DNA of 64,000 nucleotides from Kribbella capetownensis (lineage in GTDB: Bacteria > Actinomycetota > Actinomycetes > Propionibacteriales > Kribbellaceae): contig NZ_SJKD01000001.1 in NCBI RefSeq assembly GCF_004331485.1, positions 1,922,001-1,986,000 on the forward strand, written 5' to 3'. Shown piece by piece: positions 52,097 to 59,946 of this stretch (its first letter is position 1; each line of letters starts with the position of its first letter). The notes under the pieces were generated by a model. That model did no database searches. It had not been told where the DNA came from and worked only from the letters and a program-made list of their open reading frames with translations. The translations under genes and the position numbers were made by a program.

Positions 52097-52827
52097 GTCA
52101 GAGTCTCGCCAGGGCACTGCAGATCCTCGCCAGTCTGGGCGAGGGGGAGCGGTCGCTCGACCAGTTGGCGACGGAGCTCGGCGTACACAAGACGACTGTG
52201 CTCCGGCTGCTGCGGACCATGGAGGCGGACCGGTTCGTACGACGTGATGACTCGCATCGCTACCGGCTCGGGTCGCGGCTGTTCGCACTGGCGGATGCGG
52301 CTCGCGAGCAGCACGTCGTACGCGAGGTGGCGGCGCCACATCTGCGGCAGCTGAACCAGAAGACCGGTCAGACGGTTCACCTGGCGGCGTGGGAGAACGG
52401 CGAGGTCATCTACGTCGACAAGCTCGACAGCGTGCGGTCGGTGCGGATGTACTCGCAGATCGGCGTACCCGCCGCACTGCACTGCACTGCTGTCGGGAAG
52501 GTGCTGCTCGCGGCGCAGCCGAAGCGGATCCGGGAGGCGCTGCTCGCGTCGATCGACTACCACGCGTTCACGCCGCAGACGATCACCGATCCGGACGCAC
52601 TGCGCGCCGAACTGGACGCGGTCCGGGCCCAGGGCTGGGCGCAGGACCGGGCCGAGCACGAGTCCTTCATCAACTGCATCGGTGCGCCCGTCGCCGACCA
52701 GCACGGCCGGATCGTGGGGGCCGTCTCGATCTCGGTTCCCGACGTCCTGCTGGACTATGGGCAGGTGCTCGAGCTCCTGCCCGAGCTCCTCGCCACCACC
52801 AAGGCGATCAGCGCCGACTACAACTGA
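52093..52827 (+). CDS. IclR-family regulator of the keto-deoxy-sugar cluster
   Basis: 244 residues. The winged-helix domain is at about residues 3-60 (SLDQLATELGVHKTTVLRLLRTME), and the IclR effector domain follows with VYVDKLDSVRSVRMYSQIGVPAALHCTAVGK in parts. The effector is likely a cluster intermediate such as 2-keto-3-deoxygluconate, as in KdgR-type IclR proteins. It is co-translated with the kinase and followed by ridA. The palindrome at 50968-50997 is its probable site. Confidence 0.87.
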   Translation: MSQSLARALQILASLGEGERSLDQLATELGVHKTTVLRLLRTMEADRFVRRDDSHRYRLGSRLFALADAAREQHVVREVAAPHLRQLNQKTGQTVHLAAWENGEVIYVDKLDSVRSVRMYSQIGVPAALHCTAVGKVLLAAQPKRIREALLASIDYHAFTPQTITDPDALRAELDAVRAQGWAQDRAEHESFINCIGAPVADQHGRIVGAVSISVPDVLLDYGQVLELLPELLATTKAISADYN

Positions 52828-52852
52828 CGACAACTGAGAGGTGTCAGACCTG

Positions 52853-53257
52853 ATGTCCGACAAGACCGCCGTCTCCACCACCGAGGCGCCCGCGCCGATG
52901 CCGGTGTACTCGCAGGGCGTCCGCAAGGGCAACATCCTGCAGGTGTCCGGTCAGGGTTCGGTCGACCCGGCCACCGGCGAATTCGTCTCCACCGGTGACG
53001 TGAAGGGCCAGACCACGCGGGTGCTGCAGAACGTCGAGGCGATCCTGAAGGCCGGCGGCGGCAGCTTCGACGACGTCGTGATGATGCGCGTCTACCTGAC
53101 CAAGCGCGAGGACTTCGCCGTCATGAACGAGGCGTACGCCGAGTTCCTCTCCACCCGCACCCCCAGCGGCGTCCTCCCCTCCCGCACCACCGTCTTCACC
53201 GGGCTCCCCCGCGAGGACATGCTGGTAGAGATCGACGCCCTCGCCGTCCTCAGCTGA
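52853..53257 (+). CDS. RidA-family enamine/imine deaminase
   Basis: 134 residues. The RidA core is clear: VYSQGVRKGNILQVSGQGSVDP at the start, the conserved Arg in VMMRVYLT and the LPSRTTVFTGLPREDMLVEIDALAVL end. RidA proteins hydrolyse reactive enamine/imine products released by PLP dehydratases. A PLP dehydratase is encoded in the same cluster, giving this protein an obvious substrate. ATG 52853 is chosen, 11 bases after GAGAGG. The 3' end is C-rich. Confidence 0.87.
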   Translation: MSDKTAVSTTEAPAPMPVYSQGVRKGNILQVSGQGSVDPATGEFVSTGDVKGQTTRVLQNVEAILKAGGGSFDDVVMMRVYLTKREDFAVMNEAYAEFLSTRTPSGVLPSRTTVFTGLPREDMLVEIDALAVLS

Positions 53258-53301
53258 TCCAACCCGCAAGGCACCTGGTGCTGTCCACTGGCACCAGGTG
53301 C

Positions 53302-54159
53302 TCAGCGGCCTGTGGTGACTGGGTTGGTGAGGGTGCCGACGCCGGGGATGCGCGATTCGGCGGTGTCGCCGACGGTGATGTGGACGGCGCCGGGGGTGCC
53401 GGGGGAGATGATGTCGCCGGGGTAGAGGGGCATCACCTTGCTGTGGAAGCTGACCAGGAACGCGGGGCTGAAGGCCATGTTGGCGATCGTGTTGCTGCGG
53501 TGCACCTCGCCGTTCAGGACCGTCGAGACCTCGACCGCGTCGAGTGAGCCCCAGTGCGCGAGGACGGCGTCCAGGCTGGTGATCCATGGGCCGAAGGAGA
53601 AGAAGCCGGGGAAGTTCTTCGAGCGGGTCAGGAAGCGCGGGTTCTTCTCGAGGATGTCCTCGGCGGTCTGGTCCAGCACCGGGACGACGCCGAAGATGTG
53701 GTCGAGCGCCTCGTCCTCCTCGACCTGGTAGCACTCCCGGCCGATCACCAGCCCCAGTTCGGCCTCCGCCGTCGTACGCCGGCTCTGCGACGGGACCGGG
53801 ATCGGATCACCCGGCCCGATGATCGTGTGGTCGCCCTTCATGAACGACGCCGGCTCGGTCGGCACGTTCTCGGACAGGTCACCGGCGTGCTCGAGGTAGT
53901 TCAGCCCGATGCCCCAGATCTTGCGCGGATTCCGGTACGGCGCCACCACCTCGGCCGGCGAGTGGAACGCCGAGTCCGGCGCCCGCTCGGCCGCGACCGC
54001 GAGCTTCGCCAGGGTCGTCGTACCGAACAGCGTCGGCAGGTCCGGCGCGAAGCCGAGGTCGGCGATCGGCACCACGCCGCGGTCCGGATCGTGCACCACC
54101 GGCACTTCGTTGCTACTAGCAAGCTTCGCGGATCCCACCTGGACGAACCGGCCGGCCAT
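53302..54159 (-). CDS. Fumarylacetoacetate hydrolase family protein
   Basis: 285 residues. The C-terminal FAH domain has the metal-binding pair in AEAELGLVIG and the later conserved SFHSKVMPLYPGDIISPGTPGAV, with GIGLNYLEHA before it. Family members cleave or hydrate 2-keto-acid-derived substrates such as 2,4-diketo-3-deoxy sugar acids or acylpyruvates. GGAG precedes ATG 54159. It is divergent from an IclR regulator that is co-transcribed with an MFS transporter, suggesting a small uptake-and-degradation unit for an organic or sugar acid. Confidence 0.82.
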   Translation of the reverse strand: MAGRFVQVGSAKLASSNEVPVVHDPDRGVVPIADLGFAPDLPTLFGTTTLAKLAVAAERAPDSAFHSPAEVVAPYRNPRKIWGIGLNYLEHAGDLSENVPTEPASFMKGDHTIIGPGDPIPVPSQSRRTTAEAELGLVIGRECYQVEEDEALDHIFGVVPVLDQTAEDILEKNPRFLTRSKNFPGFFSFGPWITSLDAVLAHWGSLDAVEVSTVLNGEVHRSNTIANMAFSPAFLVSFHSKVMPLYPGDIISPGTPGAVHITVGDTAESRIPGVGTLTNPVTTGR

Positions 54160-54252
54160 GCTGCTCCTTCGACGCGGGGACAGGTGCGCCACAGCCTAGA
54201 TCCGGACCTGTCCGTCTATCGGGAGCGGATGCAAAGTTCCCGCATCGTGGGA

Positions 54253-54258
54253 TACATT
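54253..54258 (+). promoter_or_regulatory. -10 element for a leaderless iclR transcript
   Basis: TACATT ends 6 bp before ATG 54265. TCCC-N7-GGGA (54238-54252) directly upstream is a possible operator in this divergent region. Confidence 0.5.
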
Positions 54259-54264
54259 CTCGCC

Positions 54265-55098
54265 ATGCAGGAAGACCCCGGACGCCGTGGATCGGTGCAG
54301 TCCATCGATCGGGCGGTGGCGATCCTGCGCTGCTTCGACGCCCGGACGCCCGATCTCGGCATCAGTGACCTGGCCCGCGCGACCGGGCTGTCCACCAGCA
54401 CCGTGCACCGGCTGCTGCTGGCGATGCAGGAGAACGGGCTGATCCGCCAGACGGCACACCGCCGGTACGCGATCGGTCCGCTGGTCGCCCAGTTGGCGCA
54501 CAGCGGCGGGATCCCGGCGACCCTGCGTGACGCCGCCATGCCGGTCCTGCGGGCCCTTCGCGACGAGACCGAGGAGACGGCGGCCGTGCACGAGTTGCTC
54601 CCGTCCGGGCAACGCGTCGTCCTCGATCAGGTCGAGAGTCGTCACCAGTTACGTCGTACGTACACGGAGTTCGGCATCCCGGTGCCGTTGCCGCTCGGTG
54701 CCCCAGGCAAGGTTCTGTTGGCGTTCTCCCCGTGGGAGCGACAGGTCGCAGTGCTGGCCGGTCCGCTCGAGCAGGTGCTGCCGCAGACCATCACCGATCC
54801 GGTCGCGCTGGCCGCTCAACTGGCTGAGATCCGGACCCGAGGCTTCGCCAAGTCGCTGTCCGAACGAACGCCGGGCATCAGATCCGTGGCCGCTCCGGTC
54901 TTCGACTTCTCCGGTCAGGCGGTCGGCTGCCTGTCCGTGTCGGGTCCGGAGATGCGGATGCCGGTGGAGCGGATGGATGAGTTCGGCGAGCGGGTGGTCC
55001 CCGCCGCGTGGTCGGTGTCCGAGCTGCTCGGCGCCACCCCAGCTGAACGCGACCTCGGTACGGCGCGCGCGTCGGAGCCGGCGGTCAGCCGCTCATGA
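54265..55098 (+). CDS. IclR-family transcriptional regulator
   Basis: 277 residues. The DNA-binding domain is at about residues 10-70 (IDRAVAILRCFDARTPDLGI, then STSTVHRLLLAMQENGLIRQ). The effector domain follows with VLDQVESRHQLRRTYTEFG and PLPLGAPGKVLLAF. ATG 54265 is chosen because the -10 six bases upstream implies a leaderless message; longer frames reach back through the opposite-strand gene. It overlaps the MFS gene start by 4 bp and is divergent from the FAH-family gene, its likely targets. Confidence 0.87.
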   Translation: MQEDPGRRGSVQSIDRAVAILRCFDARTPDLGISDLARATGLSTSTVHRLLLAMQENGLIRQTAHRRYAIGPLVAQLAHSGGIPATLRDAAMPVLRALRDETEETAAVHELLPSGQRVVLDQVESRHQLRRTYTEFGIPVPLPLGAPGKVLLAFSPWERQVAVLAGPLEQVLPQTITDPVALAAQLAEIRTRGFAKSLSERTPGIRSVAAPVFDFSGQAVGCLSVSGPEMRMPVERMDEFGERVVPAAWSVSELLGATPAERDLGTARASEPAVSRS

Positions 55099-56288
55099 CC
55101 GGACCGGCAGGCCTCTGGAAGATCGCACCATCGGTCTATCTGCCCGCTTTGCTCTACGGCATCGGGCAGGGCGCGATCGCGCCCGTGGTCGCGGTGTCGG
55201 CTACCCACCTCGGCGCCTCGGTCGCAGTCGCCGGTCTGGTCGTGGCGGCGGCCGGTCTCGGTCAGGTCATCGGTGACATCCCGGCTGGTGCGCTCACCAC
55301 CAAGATCGGTGAGCGGAGCGCGATGCTCGCCGCGACGGTGCTGGTCGCGCTGGCGTTGGCGGCCTGCATCGTCGTCCCGACGGTCTGGGGCCTGGCGATC
55401 GCGATCGGGGCGACCGGACTGGCCGGCGCGGTCTGGGGTCTGGCCCGTCAGGCGTACCTGAGCGAGGCCGTGCCGATCCAGTTGCGTGCACGCGCCCTGT
55501 CCACGCTCGGCGGCGTACAGCGCATCGGCTCCTTCATCGGCCCGTTCCTCGGTGCGTTCGCGATGCGCTTCCTCGGCACCGACGGCGCTTACTGGGTCCA
55601 CCTGGTCGCCGCGGTCCTGGCGTGTGGCGTGCTGGTGAGCCTCCCCGACATCGAGTCCGTACGGCGTGCGCGCGGGAGCCGACCGGTGTCCGCGCAGTCG
55701 ACCTGGGGCGTGATCCGCGACCACCTGCCAGTACTGCGGACCCTCGGCGTCGGCGCACTGCTCGTCGGCGCGGTCCGGGCGTCACGGCAGGTGGTCATTC
55801 CGCTGTGGGCGCTGCACATCGGGCTCGATCCGCAGACCACCAGCATCATCTTCGGACTGTCGGGCGCGGTCGACATGCTGCTGTTCTATCCGGCCGGTTC
55901 GGTGATGGACCGCCTTGGCCGCAAGTGGGTCGCCGTACCGTCCATGCTCGTCCTCGGGTTCGCGCATCTGCTGCTGCCGTTGACGCACACGACGGTCACG
56001 CTCACCGCGGTCGCGTTGCTGATGGGTGTCGGCAACGGTCTGGGCGCCGGCGTGATCATGACGCTGGGAGCGGATGCGTCTCCGCCGATCGGGCGCGCGC
56101 AGTTCCTCGGTGCGTTCCGGCTGTTCGCCGACACCGGCAACGGCAGTGGGCCGTTGCTGCTGGCCGGGGCCACAGCTCTGTTCGGACTCGGTCCGGCGAT
56201 CGTCATCATGGCCGCGACGGGGTGGGCCGCTGCCACCGCGATGCATCGCTGGATCCCGCCACATCCGATCGCCGAAGCACCGACCTGA
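55095..56288 (+). CDS. MFS transporter
   Basis: 397 residues with twelve hydrophobic segments. The loop 2-3 motif reads GDIPAGALTTKIGERSAML and loop 8-9 reads YPAGSVMDRLGRKWVAVPSM, both MFS signatures. It is co-translated with the IclR regulator through an ATGA overlap. It may import the substrate of the FAH-family enzyme or export a related compound; direction cannot be told from sequence. Confidence 0.87.
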   Translation: MTGPAGLWKIAPSVYLPALLYGIGQGAIAPVVAVSATHLGASVAVAGLVVAAAGLGQVIGDIPAGALTTKIGERSAMLAATVLVALALAACIVVPTVWGLAIAIGATGLAGAVWGLARQAYLSEAVPIQLRARALSTLGGVQRIGSFIGPFLGAFAMRFLGTDGAYWVHLVAAVLACGVLVSLPDIESVRRARGSRPVSAQSTWGVIRDHLPVLRTLGVGALLVGAVRASRQVVIPLWALHIGLDPQTTSIIFGLSGAVDMLLFYPAGSVMDRLGRKWVAVPSMLVLGFAHLLLPLTHTTVTLTAVALLMGVGNGLGAGVIMTLGADASPPIGRAQFLGAFRLFADTGNGSGPLLLAGATALFGLGPAIVIMAATGWAAATAMHRWIPPHPIAEAPT

Positions 56289-56298
56289 CGGAACCGAT

Positions 56299-56328
56299 TT
56301 GGTTTCCGGAGTAACAGTCAGGCACAAT
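56299..56328 (+). promoter_or_regulatory. Promoter of rplJL
   Basis: TTGGTT at 56299-56304 and CACAAT at 56323-56328 with 18-bp spacing, about 225 bp upstream of rplJ; the long leader matches autogenous control of this operon. Confidence 0.45.
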
Positions 56329-56437
56329 GAATCTTGCCGAAGACCGCTGGTCGTCACTTTCGAGTGACTGAAGGTCCCACAGATCGAGTGGGCGGCCCGC
56401 GTAGGTGACTTGGACAGTGTGACATCAGTATGTTCAC

Positions 56438-56467
56438 GCCCTTGCGCCTGCGCAGGGGCGCTTTTTT
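56438..56467 (+). terminator. Attenuator hairpin in the rplJL leader
   Basis: GCCCTTGCGC / GCGCAGGGGC, a 10-bp stem with one G-U pair, followed by TTTTTT (56462-56467). It is a genuine intrinsic terminator, rare in such GC-rich DNA, located 87 bp before rplJ. The surrounding leader (about 56350-56550) probably folds into the L10 leader that binds L10-L7/L12; excess protein would favour termination. Confidence 0.75.
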
Positions 56468-56553
56468 GTGAAGTCACAGCTTGTTCTGCGGGTCCGGCCC
56501 GGGGTCGAGGCGTTGAAGCCAAACCCTGCGCAAGCAGGTTGGAAGGAGACCCC

Positions 56554-57177
56554 ATGGCGAGGCCGGACAAGGCAGCCGCTGTCGCCGAGCTCACGGACGA
56601 GTTCCGGAGCTCGAACGGCGCCGTGCTGACCGAGTACCGCGGACTCACCGTGGCGCAGCTGCGGCAACTGCGTACTGCGCTCGGTGACGACGTGAACTAC
56701 GCCGTGGTGAAGAACACGCTGACCAAGATCGCGGCCAAGGACGCGGGTGTCGAGTCGTTCGACTCGCTGCTCGAGGGTCCCTCGGCCATCGCCTTCATCA
56801 AGGGCGACCCGGTGGTTGCGGCCAAGAGCCTGCGTGACTTCGCCAAGGCGAATCCCCTGCTCGTCATCAAGGCCGGTGTGCTGGAAGGCAAGGCACTCGG
56901 CACCGACGAGATCAACAAACTCGCTGACCTGGAGTCGCGTGAGGTTCTCCTCGCGAAGCTCGCAGGTGCGATGAAGGCGGCTCCGCAGCAAGCGGTGTCG
57001 TTGTTCGCTGCTCCGCTGTCGCAGGCCGCGCGCCTGTTCGCGGCGCTGCAGGACAAGCTGCCGGCCGAGGCCGCCCCCGTGCAGGACACGGTTGCGGACG
57101 AGGCGCCGGCCGTGCAGGACGCGGTCGAGGCACCTGCCGAGGCGAGCACCGAGGAGACCGCCCCAGCCGAGAGCTGA
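56554..57177 (+). CDS. rplJ: 50S ribosomal protein L10
   Basis: 207 residues. The globular rRNA-binding part ([17 protein letters not shown] ... [16 protein letters not shown], then VKNTLTKIA) is followed by the helix that carries L7/L12 dimers and an acidic Ala/Glu/Pro-rich tail of about 35 residues, longer than in E. coli. GGAAGGAG lies five bases upstream of ATG 56554. It follows an attenuator leader and precedes rplL. Confidence 0.97.
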   Translation: MARPDKAAAVAELTDEFRSSNGAVLTEYRGLTVAQLRQLRTALGDDVNYAVVKNTLTKIAAKDAGVESFDSLLEGPSAIAFIKGDPVVAAKSLRDFAKANPLLVIKAGVLEGKALGTDEINKLADLESREVLLAKLAGAMKAAPQQAVSLFAAPLSQAARLFAALQDKLPAEAAPVQDTVADEAPAVQDAVEAPAEASTEETAPAES

Positions 57178-57243
57178 GGCCGATCCGACCCGCAACACCC
57201 CATCAGTGATCACCAAGCACGACCATTAGGAAGGACCGCCACC

Positions 57244-57630
57244 ATGGCGAAGCTCAGCACCGAAGAGCTCCTCGGCCAGTTCAAGGAACTGACCCTGCTG
57301 GAGCTGTCGGAGTTCGTTAAGGCGTTCGAGGAGGAGTTCGGCGTCACCGCCGCCGCCCCGGTCGCCGTGGCCGCCGCCCCGGGCGCCCCGGCCGCTGCTG
57401 CCGAAGAGGCCGCGGAGCAGGACGAGTTCGACGTCGTTCTCGAGAGCGCCGGCGACAAGAAGATCCAGGTCATCAAGGAGGTGCGTGGTCTCACCAGCCT
57501 TGGGCTGAAGGAGGCCAAGGACCTCGTCGAGGCGGCTCCGAAGCCGATCCTGGAGAAGGTCGACAAGGCTGCCGCGGAGAAGGCCAAGGAGGCCCTCGAG
57601 GGCGCCGGCGCCACCGTCACGCTGAAGTGA
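57244..57630 (+). CDS. rplL: 50S ribosomal protein L7/L12
   Basis: 128 residues. The N-terminal dimer domain ([29 protein letters not shown]), Ala-rich hinge (about residues 37-60) and C-terminal factor-binding domain ([25 protein letters not shown], then [14 protein letters not shown]) are standard. It recruits translation GTPases. A clear terminator follows at 57671. Confidence 0.97.
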   Translation: MAKLSTEELLGQFKELTLLELSEFVKAFEEEFGVTAAAPVAVAAAPGAPAAAAEEAAEQDEFDVVLESAGDKKIQVIKEVRGLTSLGLKEAKDLVEAAPKPILEKVDKAAAEKAKEALEGAGATVTLK

Positions 57631-57670
57631 CCTGTGCGGCACCAGCCGCACACCCCAGCAGTACGCCGAG

Positions 57671-57696
57671 GGGCGGTCCTCACCAGGACCGCCCTT
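57671..57696 (+). terminator. Intrinsic terminator after rplL
   Basis: Perfect 10-bp stem GGGCGGTCCT / AGGACCGCCC with loop CACC followed by TT. It ends the rplJL transcript and lies against the end of the phosphatase remnant on the other strand. Confidence 0.8.
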
Positions 57697-57706
57697 CGTC
57701 ACGTTC

Positions 57707-57926
57707 TCAGACGCCGATGCGGCGCCACAGGCCCCAGATGGCGAACGACATACCGCGACTGGCCTGGATGTTGCCGAACAACGTGTGGCCGTCGGGGCTG
57801 AAGGTGGAGCCGGCGAACTCGTCGCCGGAGCGGTCCGCCCCGGGTGCTGCTGGTCAGCCGGTTCAGCCGGTCTCCCTCCGCGACGGCCGCGCTGCCCTTC
57901 AGGAATGTTCGTCGTTCGATGCTCAT
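57707..57926 (-). pseudogene. PhoX-like (DUF839) phosphatase gene reduced to its two ends
   Basis: ATG 57926 opens a twin-arginine leader start (MSIERRTFLKGSAAVA). After about 25 degenerate residues, a different frame encodes DEFAGSTFSPDGHTLFGNIQ and SFAIWGLW before TGA 57707. These match the very N-terminus and very C-terminus of secreted DUF839/PhoX-type phosphatases, which have about 450-700 residues. The whole middle is missing and the two ends are out of frame, so the gene is dead. It sits between rplL and the mce operon. Confidence 0.7.
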
Positions 57927-58107
57927 CGGTCGTCCCCTCCTCGGCCTGCGAAACCCTTGATCGACGCCAACTTTCGGGTCGCGGTCGGGACAGACCTCGG
58001 GCAGCCGCTAGGATCGCCGGTGCCGTGTGCCTGTCAGCACACCGTGTTGGGCCGGTCGACGCACCGTGATCGGCGTGACCGGAGCGTGACCAAGCGGTCA
58101 CCGTCGC

Positions 58108-58149
58108 TTGACATGCGGGGGTTACGCAAAAGCGTACTCGTGCGTAACC
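58108..58149 (+). promoter_or_regulatory. Promoter -35 and 30-bp dyad upstream of the mce operon
   Basis: A perfect TTGACA (58108-58113) is followed at once by GGTTACGCA-N12-TGCGTAACC (58120-58149), a dyad with perfect 9-bp arms. The spacer holds a secondary ACGC-N4-GCGT. The dyad covers the expected -10 region, so a bound regulator would block transcription of mkl-yrbE-mce. The remaining 200 bp back to the phosphatase remnant show nothing else recognisable. Confidence 0.6.
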
Positions 58150-58225
58150 TAGGCAACCGTGCCTCGTTGGACCGGGCAGAAACTCGTCGGTTCGGGGCCT
58201 GACAGACATCCCGTGAGGAGGACCG

Positions 58226-59173
58226 GTGGGCGTAGAAGTCCGCGTCGAAGGTCTGACCAAGTCCTTCGGAAACCAGCTGATCTGGGGCGACGTGTCCCTG
58301 ACGCTGCCCGCCGGCGAGATCTGCGTCATGCTCGGCCCGTCCGGCACCGGGAAGTCGGTCTTCCTCAAGACGCTGATCGGTCTGCTCAAGCCGGACAAGG
58401 GCCACATCTACATCGAGGGCACCGACATCGCGACCTGCAGCGAGCGCGAGCTGTACGAGATCCGCCGCCTGTTCGGCGTGCTGTTCCAGGACGGCGCGAT
58501 GTTCGGCTCGATGAACCTGTACGACAACGTCGCCTTCCCGCTCCGCGAGCACACCAAGAAGTCCGAGTCCGAGATCCGCTCCATCGTGATGGAGAAGATG
58601 GAGATGGTCGGTCTCGTCGGCGCGGAGAAGAAGCTGCCCGGCGAGATCTCCGGCGGTATGCGCAAGCGCGCCGGCCTGGCCCGCGCCCTGGTGCTGGACC
58701 CCGAGATCCTGCTGGTCGACGAGCCGGACTCCGGTCTGGACCCGGTCCGTACGTCGTTCCTGAACCAGGTGATGATCGACCTGAACGAGGCCTTCGGCGC
58801 GACGTTCCTGATCGTCACCCACGACGTCAACACCGCGCGCACCGTGCCGGACAACATCGGCATGCTGTACCACCGGCATCTGGCCATGTTCGGGCCGCGC
58901 GAGATGCTGCTGTCCAGCGAGGAGCCGGTGATCCGGCAGTTCCTGAACGCGCAGATGATCGGCCCGATCGGCATGTCCGAAGAGAAGGACGCCGACGAGT
59001 TGGCCGCCGAGGCCGGCCAGGAGCTGCCGCCGCTGCCACCGATCCCGATCCAGCAGCTGCCGAGTAGCGGCATGCTCCGGGCGACGCAGCGGCCGCCAGG
59101 CGAGTGGTGCCGGGAGAACGGCATCACCCCGCCGCCCGGATCCTTCGCCGACACGAGGGCGGGGGCTACGTGA
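58226..59173 (+). CDS. mkl: Mce-associated ABC transporter ATP-binding protein (Mkl/MceG type)
   Basis: 315 residues. Walker A GPSGTGKS (residues 38-45), signature SGGMRKRAGLARAL (about residues 143-156), Walker B ILLVDEPDSGLDP and the switch His in LIVTHDV are intact. A Pro-rich C-terminal extension (about residues 255-315) is typical of actinobacterial Mkl. It powers the YrbE/Mce lipid importer. AGGAGG precedes GTG 58226. The GTGA overlap couples it to the first permease. Its place after rplJL is also conserved in mycobacteria. Confidence 0.92.
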   Translation: MGVEVRVEGLTKSFGNQLIWGDVSLTLPAGEICVMLGPSGTGKSVFLKTLIGLLKPDKGHIYIEGTDIATCSERELYEIRRLFGVLFQDGAMFGSMNLYDNVAFPLREHTKKSESEIRSIVMEKMEMVGLVGAEKKLPGEISGGMRKRAGLARALVLDPEILLVDEPDSGLDPVRTSFLNQVMIDLNEAFGATFLIVTHDVNTARTVPDNIGMLYHRHLAMFGPREMLLSSEEPVIRQFLNAQMIGPIGMSEEKDADELAAEAGQELPPLPPIPIQQLPSSGMLRATQRPPGEWCRENGITPPPGSFADTRAGAT

Positions 59174-59943
59174 CTGTTTCTGCGACCGCCCCCCTGAAAC
59201 ACGCCGGCTCGCTGTTCTCCTTCGCCCTCGACACTGCCCGCGCCTCGGTGCGCCGGCCGTTCCAGTTGAGGGAGTTCCTGCAGCAGGCGTGGTTCGTCGC
59301 CAGCGTGACGATCATCCCGACCGCGCTGGTCGCGATCCCGTTCGGTGCGGTGATCGCGCTGCAGGTCGGTGGGCTGATCAAGCAGTTCGGCGCGCAGGCC
59401 TTCACCGGGTCGGCCGCCGTACTGGCCGTGGTCCGGGAGGCGTCGCCGATCGCGACCGCGCTGCTGATCGCCGGCGCCGGCGGCTCGGCCATCTGCGCGG
59501 ATCTGGGCTCGCGGAAGATCCGCGAGGAGCTGGACGCGATGATGGTGCTCGGCATCGACCCGATCCAGCGGCTGGTGGTGCCGCGGGTGCTGGCGACAAT
59601 GCTGGTCGCGTTCTTCCTGAACGGTTTCGTCAGCGTGGTCGGCGTGATGGGCGGCTACGTCTTCAACGTCGTCCTGCAGGACGGCACGCCCGGTAGTTAT
59701 ATAGCCTCGTTCACCGCGCTGGCCCACCTGCCCGACCTGTGGCAGGGGCAGGCGAAGGCGCTGGTGTTCGGATTCATCGCCGCGGTCGTGGCGTCGTACA
59801 AGGGAGTCAACGCGGGCGGCGGGCCGAAGGGTGTCGGCGACGCGGTGAACCAGTCCGTCGTGATCACCTTCATGCTGCTGTTCGTCGCGAACTTCTCGAT
59901 GACCGCGATCTACTTCCAGCTCGTTCCGCCGAAGGGGGCCTGA
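59170..59943 (+). CDS. YrbE-type permease A of the Mce transporter
   Basis: 257 residues with five to six membrane helices of the MlaE family. Conserved stretches are FGAVIALQVGGLIKQFGAQAFTG (about residues 58-80), AGAGGSAICADLGSRKIREELDAM (the helix that contacts the ATPase), and GGGPKGVGDAVNQSVV near the end. It forms a heterodimer with the next permease and moves lipids or steroids delivered by the Mce proteins. Confidence 0.9.
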   Translation: MTVSATAPLKHAGSLFSFALDTARASVRRPFQLREFLQQAWFVASVTIIPTALVAIPFGAVIALQVGGLIKQFGAQAFTGSAAVLAVVREASPIATALLIAGAGGSAICADLGSRKIREELDAMMVLGIDPIQRLVVPRVLATMLVAFFLNGFVSVVGVMGGYVFNVVLQDGTPGSYIASFTALAHLPDLWQGQAKALVFGFIAAVVASYKGVNAGGGPKGVGDAVNQSVVITFMLLFVANFSMTAIYFQLVPPKGA

Positions 59944-59946
59944 GGA

